Of a stretch of DNA of 64,000 nt, positions 17,435 through 25,665 are shown in pieces (the stretch's first letter is position 1; each line of letters begins with the position of its first letter). The DNA is from DASXHD01 sp036488725 (lineage in GTDB: Bacteria > Myxococcota_A > Polyangia > Polyangiales > Polyangiaceae). A model generated the notes under the pieces. It ran no database searches. It saw only the letters and a program-made list of their open reading frames with translations, and was not told the origin of the DNA. The stretch covers positions 12,725 to 76,724 of the forward strand of contig DASXHD010000043.1 in assembly GCA_036488725.1 (NCBI GenBank), read 5' to 3'. A program made the position numbers and the translations under genes.

Positions 17435-18597
17435 CTTTCGCTCTCCGGCTCTTCCTCGTCTTCGTCGATGGCCGAAATCGGGACGGGCACGCGCGTCGCG
17501 TACACGTGATCGCCGAGCTCGATGCGCCAGAACGACGGGCCGTCGCCGCTTCGGCATCCGAGCGTGAGCGACGGCGCCGCGAGGAGCCGAAAGCCGACGC
17601 CCGCGGGCTGCCGCTCTTCGCTGATGTGACGATGGCCGTGCATGACGAGCGTCGCGCCGATCGCGTCGAAGCACTCGGCGGCTCCTTGCGCGTCGTCGAG
17701 GCGCATGCCGATTTCGCTCGGCGCGCGCTTTCCGACGCCGTGCGGGAGCGGAACGACGTGATGATGCAACATGACGACGCGGTGCCGCGCGCCGCGCCAC
17801 TCGGGACGCGAGCCGACGGCGCGCGCGAAGGCGAGCTGATCGGCGCCGACCGCGCCGTTGTGCCGAAAAAATCGACGCTGCGGTCGCGCGCACGTGTCGA
17901 GGCCGAGGATGACGACGTCGGCGTTCGGCACGACCTTCAGCCATGCGCCCGACGGCTCGAGCGGCAAATCGAGCGACGCCGCGAACGCGCGCCACGCGGC
18001 CGCCTTCGATTCCTGCGTGGGCTTGGGACGCGTGCTCCCCGAAATCGGAAACAAATAACGATCGTGATTTCCCGGCACCGCGTAGAGCCGTCCGCGCGCG
18101 CGCCATTTTTCGAACGCGGCCGCCGCGAGATCGTAACCGTCGCCGTCATCGGTGATGTCGCCCGTGATCGCGACGCCGTCGACGTTGGCTTGCTCGACGT
18201 AACGCGCGGCTCGAAGCAAGCGGACGTTCGCGTTGCGCGGCGTCGCGTCGGCCAAGATCGCGAGCGCGCCTTCGCTCGGGATCGACGACGCGAGCGTTTT
18301 GCTTCTTCGCGCCTCGAGGCGGCACGCTTTGCCGGCCGCGCGCTCGATCGGATCGGTGAGCTCGCGAAATTCTCCGCGCCCGGGCGCCGCGTGCGAATAG
18401 CCCTCGGGGTCGATCACGAGGAGCTTGCTCTTCTTCTTGAGCACCTTCCAGCCGGCCTCGGACCAAACGCACGTCCACTCGAGCGCGCTCTCGTCGGCGA
18501 CGTTCGTGCTCCGCCGCACGATGCGCGTGCGGTCGTGCAGCGTGTCGCCGAAAGTCGAGACGTGAAAATCCGAGACGTGCGCTAAGACGAACGGCAC
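17431..18597 (-). CDS. Calcineurin-like metallophosphoesterase
   Basis: A 388-residue phosphoesterase with the full dimetal motif series: SDFHVS (D-x-H) near the N-terminus, GDITDDGDGYD, GNHDRY, HHHVVPL, and GHRHIS. About 120 residues separate the first two motifs, longer than usual, and contain a segment EWTCVWSEAGWKVLKKKSKLLVIDPEGY that may be a lid. It starts with GTG immediately after the upstream lipoprotein's stop codon (TAAGTG), so they are co-translated. Substrate (protein, nucleotide or lipid phosphate) cannot be told. Confidence 0.88.
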   Translation of the reverse strand: MPFVLAHVSDFHVSTFGDTLHDRTRIVRRSTNVADESALEWTCVWSEAGWKVLKKKSKLLVIDPEGYSHAAPGRGEFRELTDPIERAAGKACRLEARRSKTLASSIPSEGALAILADATPRNANVRLLRAARYVEQANVDGVAITGDITDDGDGYDLAAAAFEKWRARGRLYAVPGNHDRYLFPISGSTRPKPTQESKAAAWRAFAASLDLPLEPSGAWLKVVPNADVVILGLDTCARPQRRFFRHNGAVGADQLAFARAVGSRPEWRGARHRVVMLHHHVVPLPHGVGKRAPSEIGMRLDDAQGAAECFDAIGATLVMHGHRHISEERQPAGVGFRLLAAPSLTLGCRSGDGPSFWRIELGDHVYATRVPVPISAIDEDEEEPESES

Positions 18598-19071
18598 TTA
18601 CATGCCGGCGAGGATCTTGAAGCTGTCGCCGTCGGGCACGAGGTCGAGCTGGTTGTCGGCGACCGTGTGGTGCCACTCGTTTCCGTGCGTGGTCGGCACG
18701 CGGTAGCTCGCCGAATACTTGTAGTTTACATACACGTGGTTGTTCTCCGCGAAAACGACCTCGTGGTATTTGATCTCGTAGCGGATGTCGCTCGTCTTCT
18801 GGAATCGATCACCGAGGAAGACTTTCAGCGTGTCGTAGTCGGTGTCGTCGTCGCCGTTCGGCGTGCCGGCGTCGTCGTGGTAGCGCGGGCTCACGAGCGC
18901 GAGCAGCTTGCCGATGTCTTTGTCTTCCATCGCGTGCCGATAGAGCTCGCAGAATTGGATGACGTGACGGTTCTCGCTCGTGTCGGCGACCGTCGTGTTC
19001 GGGATGAGTGTCGTCGTGCAACCGACGGACGTCGTCGCCAGCACCGCCAAAAAACAAAAGCGCTCGAACAT
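18598..19071 (-). CDS. Lipoprotein with NTF2-like domain
   Basis: A 157-residue lipoprotein: signal MFERFCFLAVLATTSV, lipobox VGC. The mature part (FCELYRHAMEDKDIGKLLALVSPRYHDD ... YEIKYHEVVFAENNHVYVNYKYSAS) has the helix-then-curved-sheet pattern of NTF2-like domains. A second NTF2-like lipoprotein is at 6075-6722. Directly adjoins the phosphoesterase gene with no spacer. ATG start. Confidence 0.75.
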   Translation of the reverse strand: MFERFCFLAVLATTSVGCTTTLIPNTTVADTSENRHVIQFCELYRHAMEDKDIGKLLALVSPRYHDDAGTPNGDDDTDYDTLKVFLGDRFQKTSDIRYEIKYHEVVFAENNHVYVNYKYSASYRVPTTHGNEWHHTVADNQLDLVPDGDSFKILAGM

Positions 19072-19131
19072 TCGCTTACCTCAGCAACCTCGCTTTGGAT
19101 CGTATTCCGTGAGCGGGGGGCGGCGTCAACT

Positions 19132-20511
19132 TCAGACCATGTTTTTCGGCACGACCCAGGCGCGAAATTGCTCGGCGGTGACGAACCCGAGTGACAGAGC
19201 GGCAGATTCGAGCGTCGTTCCCTCGTGATGTGCCTTTTTGGCAATCTGAGCGGCCTTGTCGTAGCCGATGTGCGGCGCCAGCGCGGTCACGAGCATCAGC
19301 GATTTTTCGACGAGCTCTTCGATCCGCGCGCGGTCGGGCGCGATGCCGCGCGCGCAGTGCTCGTCGAAGCTTCGCATCGCGTCGGCCAGCAAACGGCACG
19401 ACTGGAGGAACGCGTGCGCGAGGAGCGGCTTGAAGACGTTGAGCTCGAAGTTGCCCGACGCGCCCGCGAAGCCGATCGCGGCGTCGTTGCCCATGACTTG
19501 GACGCACGCCATCGTCAGCGCTTCGCACTGCGTCGGGTTCACTTTGCCGGGCATGATGGAGGAGCCAGGCTCGTTTTCCGGAATCGTGATTTCGCCGATG
19601 CCGGCGCGCGGGCCGGAGGCGAGCCAGCGGACGTCGTTCGCGATTTTGAAGAGCGAGGCAGCGAGGCCGCGGAGCGCGCCGTGCGCGGAGACGAGAGCGT
19701 CGTGCGCCGCCAGCGCTTCGAATTTGTTCGGCGCGGTCGTGACGGGCAAGCCGGAGAGCTGGGCGATCTCTTTCGCGACACGCGCGGCGAAACCCGGCGG
19801 CGCGTTGAGCCCGGTGCCGACCGCGGTGCCGCCGAGGGCGAGCTCGCCCAAATGTGCGAGCGACGATTCGACGTGCGCGCGCGCGTGCGCGAGCTGCGCG
19901 ACCCAGCCGGAGATTTCTTGACCGAGCGTGAGCGGCGTCGCGTCTTGGAGGTGGGTCCTCCCGATCTTCACGACGTCGGCGAACGCGCGCGCGTGTCCGT
20001 CGAGCGTGCCGCGGAGCACGTCGAGCGCGGGAACGACGTCGCGCGAAATCGCGCCCGTCGCGGCGACGCTCATCGCGGTCGGAAACACGTCGTTCGAGCT
20101 CTGGCTTTTGTTCACGTCGTCGTTCGGGTGCACGAGCCTCCCCTCGCCGCGCGGACCGCCGAGGATTTCGCTCGCGCGGTTCGCGAGGACCTCGTTCATG
20201 TTCATGTTCGTCTGCGTGCCGCTCCCGGTCTGCCAAACCGCGAGCGGGAACTCACCGTCATGCTTTCCCGCGAGCACTTCGTCGGCCGCGCGCTCGATCG
20301 CGCTGGCTTTGTCTTTCGGGAGCGCGCCGATTTCGGCGTTGACGCGCGCGCACGCTTTTTTCACGAGCGCGAGCGCCATCAAGAGCTCGCGCGGCATCTT
20401 CTCGGTCGAGATGCGAAAGTGCTCGAGCGACCGCTGCGTTTGAGCTCCCCAAAGCCTGTCGGCGGGAACGTCGATCGGGCCAAAGGTGTCTTTTTCGGTG
20501 CGAGAGGTCAT
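19132..20511 (-). CDS. fumC: Fumarate hydratase class II
   Basis: Iron-independent fumarase of the TCA cycle, 459 residues, the family length. It contains GSGTQTNMNMNEV, the TH site in KIGRTHLQDATP, and the superfamily signature GSSIMPGKVNP. ATG at 20511 overlaps the stop of the upstream ketosynthase (ATGA), so a housekeeping enzyme is translationally coupled to an acyl-chain operon, which is unusual. GRTH here is written GGG AGG ACC CAC, part of a recurring 13-mer. Confidence 0.97.
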   Translation of the reverse strand: MTSRTEKDTFGPIDVPADRLWGAQTQRSLEHFRISTEKMPRELLMALALVKKACARVNAEIGALPKDKASAIERAADEVLAGKHDGEFPLAVWQTGSGTQTNMNMNEVLANRASEILGGPRGEGRLVHPNDDVNKSQSSNDVFPTAMSVAATGAISRDVVPALDVLRGTLDGHARAFADVVKIGRTHLQDATPLTLGQEISGWVAQLAHARAHVESSLAHLGELALGGTAVGTGLNAPPGFAARVAKEIAQLSGLPVTTAPNKFEALAAHDALVSAHGALRGLAASLFKIANDVRWLASGPRAGIGEITIPENEPGSSIMPGKVNPTQCEALTMACVQVMGNDAAIGFAGASGNFELNVFKPLLAHAFLQSCRLLADAMRSFDEHCARGIAPDRARIEELVEKSLMLVTALAPHIGYDKAAQIAKKAHHEGTTLESAALSLGFVTAEQFRAWVVPKNMV

Positions 20512-22505
20512 GGTGTCCGGTCCCACATTTTCTTCTGTGCGGCCAGCGTCACCTTCACGAAGGCGCCCCACGGCGACGCGGTCGCGAGCGTCTCGGCGCC
20601 ATCGAGCAGCGGGAGCAGCGCCTCGTGTCCGGGCGCGCACGCGCCGTCGCCGCCGGACGTCGCCGATTCGGTCGCGACGATCTCGATTCCCGATTCGCGC
20701 GACACGAGGACCGCGACTGCGCCGTCGCGTGGGATCGGCCAGCCGCATGCTTCGGCGATCGCGCGCGCGGCGCGACGTGGCGCGTCGACCGCGACGGCGA
20801 CCATGCGATCCGCGTCGCCCGCGCGCACGAAATCGGCGGCGATCGCCAGCGCCTCGAGGCCGCCGTGGAGGCCGGACCCAACGGCGAGGTTCGGACCGGT
20901 GAGCCCGAACGCGAGGCTGCACTCGCCCGCGACCGCGTTGGGCGACGTGTACGGGAATCGACGCGGCTCCGCGGCGCGTGCGTCGCCTCGCTCGAGCACG
21001 CGCTGGAAGTAGCGGTCGTTGACGTCGACGGTCGCGTACGCGTGGCCGACGACGATGCCGGCGCCGCGCAAATCGTGGCCCGCGCGCGCGAGGCCTGCGA
21101 TCGCGGCGAGCGCGAGGTGCTCGAGATCTCCCATGCGCGCGAGACGATCCGGCGCCGCGCCGATCATCGCGGCGAGCTCGGCGGTCGAAGGCACGGCGCC
21201 GACGTGGGAATGCGCCGCGACGAACGCGCGCGAGCGTTCGCGTGGACGCGACGAGGGCTCGGGCGCGTCGCGTAGGACGAGCGCGGCATTGGCCCCGCCG
21301 AACGCGGCCGACAATTTGAGTGCAGAATGCACGGATTCGCGCGTCGTCGTCGTGCAGACTCGCGCCGGCGTCTCGGGATCGCGCGCCGGCGGGATCGCGG
21401 CAGCGGGAACGACGCCGCGCGAAATCGCGTCGAACGCCGCGAGCGACTCGAGCGCGCCGGCGGCGCCGAGCGTGTGCCCGATCTGCGCTTTGAACGGGTG
21501 CACGGCAACCTCGGTCGCGCGCGCGCCGAGCACCGCGGTGATCGCTTTCCACTCCGCCGCGTCGTTGAACGGCGTCGCCGTCCCGTGTGCGCTCACGAGA
21601 TCTATTTGATCGGGGGCTGCTCGCCCCCTCGCGGCTTCGCCGCTCTCCCCTCGGGTCTTCGCCTGCGGCTCAGCCCGCAACGGGGGGCTTTGCCCCCCCT
21701 GTCCCCCCCATCCAAGAGCGCGAGACGCCGCGCGCGCGAGGCCGGCGCCGGTGCGGTCGGGCGCGGTCACGTGCACCGCGTCGCCCGATGCGCCGAAGCC
21801 GGTGACGTAGCCAAGTGCGTCTTCGCGTTTGGAGTCCGCGCGCACGAGCGCGAAGAGCGCCGCGCCTTCGCCGAGACACATGCCGTCGCGCTCGAGACCG
21901 AACGGACGCGACGGGAGCGACGCGGTCGTCGCGCGCAGCGTTTCGAAACCGCTCGCGACGAAGACGCTCACCGCGTCGAATCCTCCGGCGATCACGAGAT
22001 CGCACGCACCGCCTTCGAGCCAGCCGAGCGCGATGCCGATCGCGATCGTCGAAGCGGCGCACGCGGTCAAGACGAGCGTCGCCGGCGCGAACCGCGCGCC
22101 TCCGAGAACGTCGACCATGGGCGCGAAATAAGTCGCGCGCTCGGCTTCGTCGCGCGGCAGCGTGCGTTCGTCGTGAAGCGCGCGGAAGAGGGTCTCGGCG
22201 CTGCGCATGCCGCCGCTCGAGGTCGCGAGCGCGAGCCCGACGCGACGCGAGCGCCACGCGGGATCCCGCGCGTCGAGAGTGGCGGCGAGATCGCCCATCG
22301 CGACGCGCAGAACGGCGGCTGCGCGATCGCCGTCGCCGGACACGTCGGCCCGCGCACAGAAGGGGCGCGCGAGCTTCGACGCGGCGAGCTCTTCGTCACG
22401 CGCGGCGACGATGCGCGCAGGCTCACCGACTTCGCCGACGCTCGCCGCCGCAGCGCCGCGACCGAGCCCGGAGATCGCGCCGAACGCGAGGATCGCCGCG
22501 CTCAT
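20508..22505 (-). CDS. Ketosynthase with C-terminal pseudo-KS half (second of the operon)
   Basis: A 665-residue beta-ketoacyl-ACP synthase, far longer than the usual 410. The first part holds the active site: Cys in LTACAAST, His in SAHGTATP, His in QIGHTLGAAG. The rest is a second KS-like fold (SPNAVAGECSLAFGLTGPNLAVGSGLHGGLEAL) in which Cys is replaced by Leu, resembling a chain-length-factor partner fused in cis. A 32-codon insertion between the body and the first His motif is encoded by a hairpin-rich element (21611-21710). Both ends overlap neighbours by ATGA. Likely builds an acyl or polyene chain on the ACP at 25314-25577. Confidence 0.88.
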   Translation of the reverse strand: MSAAILAFGAISGLGRGAAAASVGEVGEPARIVAARDEELAASKLARPFCARADVSGDGDRAAAVLRVAMGDLAATLDARDPAWRSRRVGLALATSSGGMRSAETLFRALHDERTLPRDEAERATYFAPMVDVLGGARFAPATLVLTACAASTIAIGIALGWLEGGACDLVIAGGFDAVSVFVASGFETLRATTASLPSRPFGLERDGMCLGEGAALFALVRADSKREDALGYVTGFGASGDAVHVTAPDRTGAGLARAASRALGWGGQGGQSPPLRAEPQAKTRGESGEAARGRAAPDQIDLVSAHGTATPFNDAAEWKAITAVLGARATEVAVHPFKAQIGHTLGAAGALESLAAFDAISRGVVPAAAIPPARDPETPARVCTTTTRESVHSALKLSAAFGGANAALVLRDAPEPSSRPRERSRAFVAAHSHVGAVPSTAELAAMIGAAPDRLARMGDLEHLALAAIAGLARAGHDLRGAGIVVGHAYATVDVNDRYFQRVLERGDARAAEPRRFPYTSPNAVAGECSLAFGLTGPNLAVGSGLHGGLEALAIAADFVRAGDADRMVAVAVDAPRRAARAIAEACGWPIPRDGAVAVLVSRESGIEIVATESATSGGDGACAPGHEALLPLLDGAETLATASPWGAFVKVTLAAQKKMWDRTP
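21321..21332 (+). repeat. TGCA-N3-TGCA motif, copy 2
   Basis: TGCAGAATGCAC inside the second ketosynthase gene; coding-strand codons GTG CAT TCT GCA CTC AAA TTG are A/T-rich for this gene. Confidence 0.7.
21611..21710. repeat. G+C-rich multi-hairpin element inserted in frame in a ketosynthase gene
   Basis: About 100 bases made of successive hairpins: GGGGGC/GCCCCC (21612-21628), GCGGC/GCCGC (21631-21643), TGCGG/CCGCA (about 21664-21679) and GGGGGGC/GCCCCCC (21682-21698), then a C-run. The frame stays open and adds roughly 32 residues (WGGQGGQSPPL... AARGRAAPD) just before the conserved DLVSAHGT. The sister ketosynthase has only a normal short turn there. It looks like a REP/RPE-like palindromic element tolerated in a surface loop. 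Confidence 0.75.
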
Positions 22506-23188
22506 GGCGACGCGCCTGGATCGGCGAACGCCTCGGGATCCGGCGCGTCATCCCCGACCGGGCCGAGCGTCACCTCGACCGAGAGCCCGCTCGACGCGTC
22601 GCGATAGCTCGCGTGCGCGCCGTGCGATTCGAACGTCTCGGTCTGCGTTCCGCTGCGCCGTCGAATTCCGAAGCCATCGCCATCGGCGCGCGTCACGTGA
22701 AGCGTGCCGCCGAACGGATCGCGCAACACGAGCTCGCCGCCCGCGCCGAGCGCGAGGAGGTGACCGCCGAGCGGATCGACGAACCACGAACGAAAAAAAC
22801 CGACGGGCGACCCGCTCGGCGTCTCGCGCCCGCCGCGTCGCACGAGATGAATCGCCGGAACGACGAGCCGCCACGCGTCGCGCGTCACCCACACGTCGAG
22901 CGCCGGCTCACCGGCAGGTCCCACGAGGATCATGCGCATCGCGTGACCGGGATCGACGCCGACGGCGCCGCGACCCTCGAAATGGCGGCGCGACCGCGGC
23001 TCGAAAAAATCCACGGTGACCGGTTGCGAATACGGCGCGCGCGGGAGCGCGGCGCGAAGACGCGCGAGGCGAGCGAGCGCGGCGTCCCATTCGGCCTGCG
23101 ACGGGTCGGGCGCTGCCGCTCCTCGAACGCTCGGCGCGCACGCTGCGACGAGGCACGCCGACGCGACCGCCGCGACGGCCAACCTCAT
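22502..23188 (-). CDS. LolB/DUF3261-like outer-membrane lipoprotein
   Basis: A 228-residue lipoprotein: signal MRLAVAAVASACL, lipobox VAAC. The mature chain is a run of amphipathic strands (VTVDFFEPRSRRHFEGRGAV, AMRMILVGPAGEPALDVWVT, GELVLRDPFGGTLHVTRAD), as in the LolA/LolB half-barrel, though I cannot confirm the family. It sits between two ketosynthases and overlaps both by ATGA. Lipoproteins of this general type sit in aryl-polyene clusters of Gram-negatives, where they help carry the lipid to the outer membrane; the same role is inferred here. Confidence 0.72.
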   Translation of the reverse strand: MRLAVAAVASACLVAACAPSVRGAAAPDPSQAEWDAALARLARLRAALPRAPYSQPVTVDFFEPRSRRHFEGRGAVGVDPGHAMRMILVGPAGEPALDVWVTRDAWRLVVPAIHLVRRGGRETPSGSPVGFFRSWFVDPLGGHLLALGAGGELVLRDPFGGTLHVTRADGDGFGIRRRSGTQTETFESHGAHASYRDASSGLSVEVTLGPVGDDAPDPEAFADPGASP

Positions 23189-25314
23189 GGCCTCCTCAAG
23201 ACGAACGCGTGGGTGATGTTCCCGGTCTGCGAGGCTCGGACGCCGATGACCAGCGCCTCGGTCGCGACGCCGCGCTCGATCGCGCGCACAGCCGCGCCGA
23301 ACGCCGCCGCACCTGCCGCTTCGTTGTCGCCGACGCCGAGCTCGACGCTCTCGATCGGAACGCCGCGCCAGCTCGTCGCTTCGAGCCATCGCGCGGTCGC
23401 CTCCGCCGAAACGGCGCCGTACACGCGCGCGCCTTCCGCCGGCGGCGTCAGCACGAGCGGCTCGCCTTCGCGTCGGATGATCGCTTCCACACGCGCGATC
23501 GCGCCTGGCGTTCCTTCGGCCGCGACGAGCACCGCCGCGCAGCACTCCGCGCGCGGCGCCCGCGTCGCGCCGTCGTCGAACAGCGGATGAAACACCTCGT
23601 CGATGAGCTTGCTTCGAACCGCGACCGCCCCCGCGACGAACGCGTCCGCGTCGCCCGACGCGATCAGATCCATCGCCGTCGCGATCGCGCTCTCGCCGCT
23701 GCTCCGCAAATCGGCCGTCGCGAGCGCCGGGCCGAGCAAGCCTTCGTAAATCGACGCGTGACCGACCGGCGAGCTCGGCACGAGGTTCGGAAAATCGGCC
23801 GGGCTCGCGAGGCGCGGCCCCTTGTCGAAGATGCGCTGCACGAACGCAGCGGCCTCGTCGACCGACGAAAACGCGCTTCCGAAGACGACGCCGGCGCGCG
23901 CGCGGTCGATCGTTGCATTCTGCAAGTTTCTATTTGCGGCCGCGGCGCAGAGGCGCGCGGCGCGATCGAAGCGGCGCGCCTTGGTCGCGTCGAGCCCGAA
24001 CGAATCGGGCGCCGCGCCCGACGCCTGCGCGCCGGAGGTGAGATCGCTCGCGTCGCCCGCGCCGCGCGGACCGATCGCGGCGGCCGAGAGCGCGACGACG
24101 CGACGGCGCGACGCGCGCGGCTCGGGCCCGAGCTCCGGCTCGGTGACGACGGCGGCGGCATCCATTCCGCCGAAACCGAACGAGCTCGACACGACCGCGC
24201 GAACCCGCGGCAAACGCACCGCCTCGCGCACGTGCCGGAGCGCGCACGCCGGGTCAACGTCGCGCAAGCCGGCCGTCGGCGGCAAGACGCGCTCGCTCAC
24301 GCACATGGCCGCGATCGCGGTCTCGATCGCGCCGGCCGCGGCGAGCGTGTGGCCGATCTGACCTTTGCTGCTCGAGACCCAAACGCGATCGGTCTCGGCG
24401 CCGAAGACTGCGTGGATGGCTTTCGATTCCATCGCGTCGTTGAGCGGCGTCGCCGTGCCGTGCGCGTTCACGTAGTCGACGTCGCGCGGCCCGATGCCGC
24501 CGTGCTCGAGCGCTTCGCGCATCACGCGCGCGGCCGTCCGACCTTCGCTCTCGGGGTTCGTGATGTGGTGCGCCTCGGCGGCGAGCGCGATGCCCGCGAG
24601 CTCGGCGATCGGGGTCCTCCCGCGTTTTTTGGCCCGTTCGGCGCGTTCGAGCACGAGAAACCCCGCGCCCTCGCCGAGGTTCAACCCGCGGCGGCTCACG
24701 TCGAACGGCCGGCACGGCTCGGGATCGATCGCCGAGAGTGCGTTGAACCCGCTCAGCGTGAGCCGACAGAGCCCGTCGGTTCCGCCGGCGACGACGACGT
24801 CGATTTCGTCCTCGAGGAGCCACGCGCGCGCGACGGCGAGCGCGGTCACGCCGCTCGAGCACGCGCTCGCCACGTTGCGCATGCGCACGAACGGGCCGAT
24901 CGCCGCGTCGAGCGCGTCGGCGGTCGAGCTCAGCGGATGCGAACGCAGCTCCTCGGCCGGCGTGAGCGGCAGTCGGCCGGACATCATTCCGGTGACGCGG
25001 ACTTCGTTTTCGAACATGCCCGCGGTCGTTCCGCCGACGACGAGGCCGACGCGCGCGCCGCGCGGATCGACGCCCGCGATTTCGAGCGCTTCTTTCGCCG
25101 CGAGATGCGCGAACGCGGTCGTGCGCGACCAGAGCGGGTCCTTCGGCACGTCGACGCCGCGAACTTGCGCGCCGAGCGACGCGCGCTGCCCGGTCACGTC
25201 GAACAAATCGATCGGCCCGAGCCCGCGCTCCCCCGCGCAAAGACGCGCGAACGTTCCGCGCGCCGTCGAGTCGAGCGCGCTGACGATTCCGACGCCGGTG
25301 ATCCAGATCCGCAT
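23185..25314 (-). CDS. Ketosynthase with C-terminal pseudo-KS half (first of the operon)
   Basis: A 709-residue beta-ketoacyl-ACP synthase. Residues 1 to about 400 are a complete FabF-type KS: VASACSSG with Cys at about residue 152, NAHGTATP and GQIGHTLAAAG with the two His, and SSSFGFGG. The C-terminal 300 residues repeat a KS-like fold (VVFGSAFSSVDEAAAF, NLVPSSPVGHASIYEGLLGP) but the Cys position is lost (TADLRSSGES), as in chain-length factors. ATG at 25314 overlaps the ACP stop by one base. A KS and an inactive KS on one chain suggests a cis heterodimer controlling chain length. Confidence 0.9.
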   Translation of the reverse strand: MRIWITGVGIVSALDSTARGTFARLCAGERGLGPIDLFDVTGQRASLGAQVRGVDVPKDPLWSRTTAFAHLAAKEALEIAGVDPRGARVGLVVGGTTAGMFENEVRVTGMMSGRLPLTPAEELRSHPLSSTADALDAAIGPFVRMRNVASACSSGVTALAVARAWLLEDEIDVVVAGGTDGLCRLTLSGFNALSAIDPEPCRPFDVSRRGLNLGEGAGFLVLERAERAKKRGRTPIAELAGIALAAEAHHITNPESEGRTAARVMREALEHGGIGPRDVDYVNAHGTATPLNDAMESKAIHAVFGAETDRVWVSSSKGQIGHTLAAAGAIETAIAAMCVSERVLPPTAGLRDVDPACALRHVREAVRLPRVRAVVSSSFGFGGMDAAAVVTEPELGPEPRASRRRVVALSAAAIGPRGAGDASDLTSGAQASGAAPDSFGLDATKARRFDRAARLCAAAANRNLQNATIDRARAGVVFGSAFSSVDEAAAFVQRIFDKGPRLASPADFPNLVPSSPVGHASIYEGLLGPALATADLRSSGESAIATAMDLIASGDADAFVAGAVAVRSKLIDEVFHPLFDDGATRAPRAECCAAVLVAAEGTPGAIARVEAIIRREGEPLVLTPPAEGARVYGAVSAEATARWLEATSWRGVPIESVELGVGDNEAAGAAAFGAAVRAIERGVATEALVIGVRASQTGNITHAFVLRRP
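23913..23924 (-). repeat. TGCA-N3-TGCA motif, copy 3
   Basis: TGCAGAATGCAA on the minus strand inside the first ketosynthase gene. Coding codons are AAT AGA AAC TTG CAG AAT GCA, a cluster of codons rare in this gene, in a different reading frame from copies 1, 2 and 5. Confidence 0.7.
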
Positions 25315-25577
25315 CAACCAGCAGCGCGATGCGCGGCGACGTGCTCCGCGAGCGCTGCCACCGATTTGAAAATCGGACGCGCCGCGTCGCCTTCGGGGAT
25401 GCGCACGCCGAAATGCTCCTCCACGCTCATCGCGAGCTGCAGGGCGTCGAGCGAGTCGAGCCCCAGTCCTTCGCCAAAGAGCGGCGCGTCGTCGGCGATC
25501 GCGTGCGGATCACGCCCCTCCAAGTTCAATTCTTTGACGATCAGCTCTTTGATCTCGCGTCTCAAATCCTGGCTCAT
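25314..25577 (-). CDS. Acyl carrier protein
   Basis: An 87-residue ACP. The phosphopantetheine site is Ser at about residue 42 in GLGLDSLDALQLA. It has four predicted helices and an acidic recognition helix. ATG at 25577 gives the expected length. It is the first gene of the operon with two KS/pseudo-KS proteins, a lipoprotein and fumC, so it is a dedicated ACP and not the housekeeping one (no fabD/fabG/fabF neighbours). No ketoreductase, dehydratase or phosphopantetheinyl transferase is nearby. Confidence 0.92.
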   Translation of the reverse strand: MSQDLRREIKELIVKELNLEGRDPHAIADDAPLFGEGLGLDSLDALQLAMSVEEHFGVRIPEGDAARPIFKSVAALAEHVAAHRAAG

Positions 25578-25596
25578 GACAAGGCCCGCCCACCAT

Positions 25597-25608
25597 AGCA
25601 TGCATGCT
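25597..25608. promoter_or_regulatory. Perfect 12-bp palindrome in the ACP/enoyl-CoA hydratase divergent region
   Basis: AGCATGCATGCT lies 20 bases upstream of the ACP start and about 58 bases upstream of the hydratase start. It overlaps motif copy 4, so regulator binding here could control both directions. Confidence 0.5.
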
Positions 25609-25611
25609 GCA
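25600..25611 (-). repeat. TGCA-N3-TGCA motif, copy 4 (intergenic)
   Basis: TGCAGCATGCAT on the minus strand, between the ACP and enoyl-CoA hydratase starts and overlapping a 12-bp palindrome. Confidence 0.65.
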
Positions 25612-25665
25612 TTCCGTGCCCACTTGCCCCGGATTTCCGATGCGGATACTCCAGTGCCCAAAGAC

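Noticed and set aside
17764..17775. TGCAACATGACG, near match to the TGCA motif
   Set aside because: It lacks the second half-site and is explained by the metallophosphoesterase VMLHHHV coding sequence.
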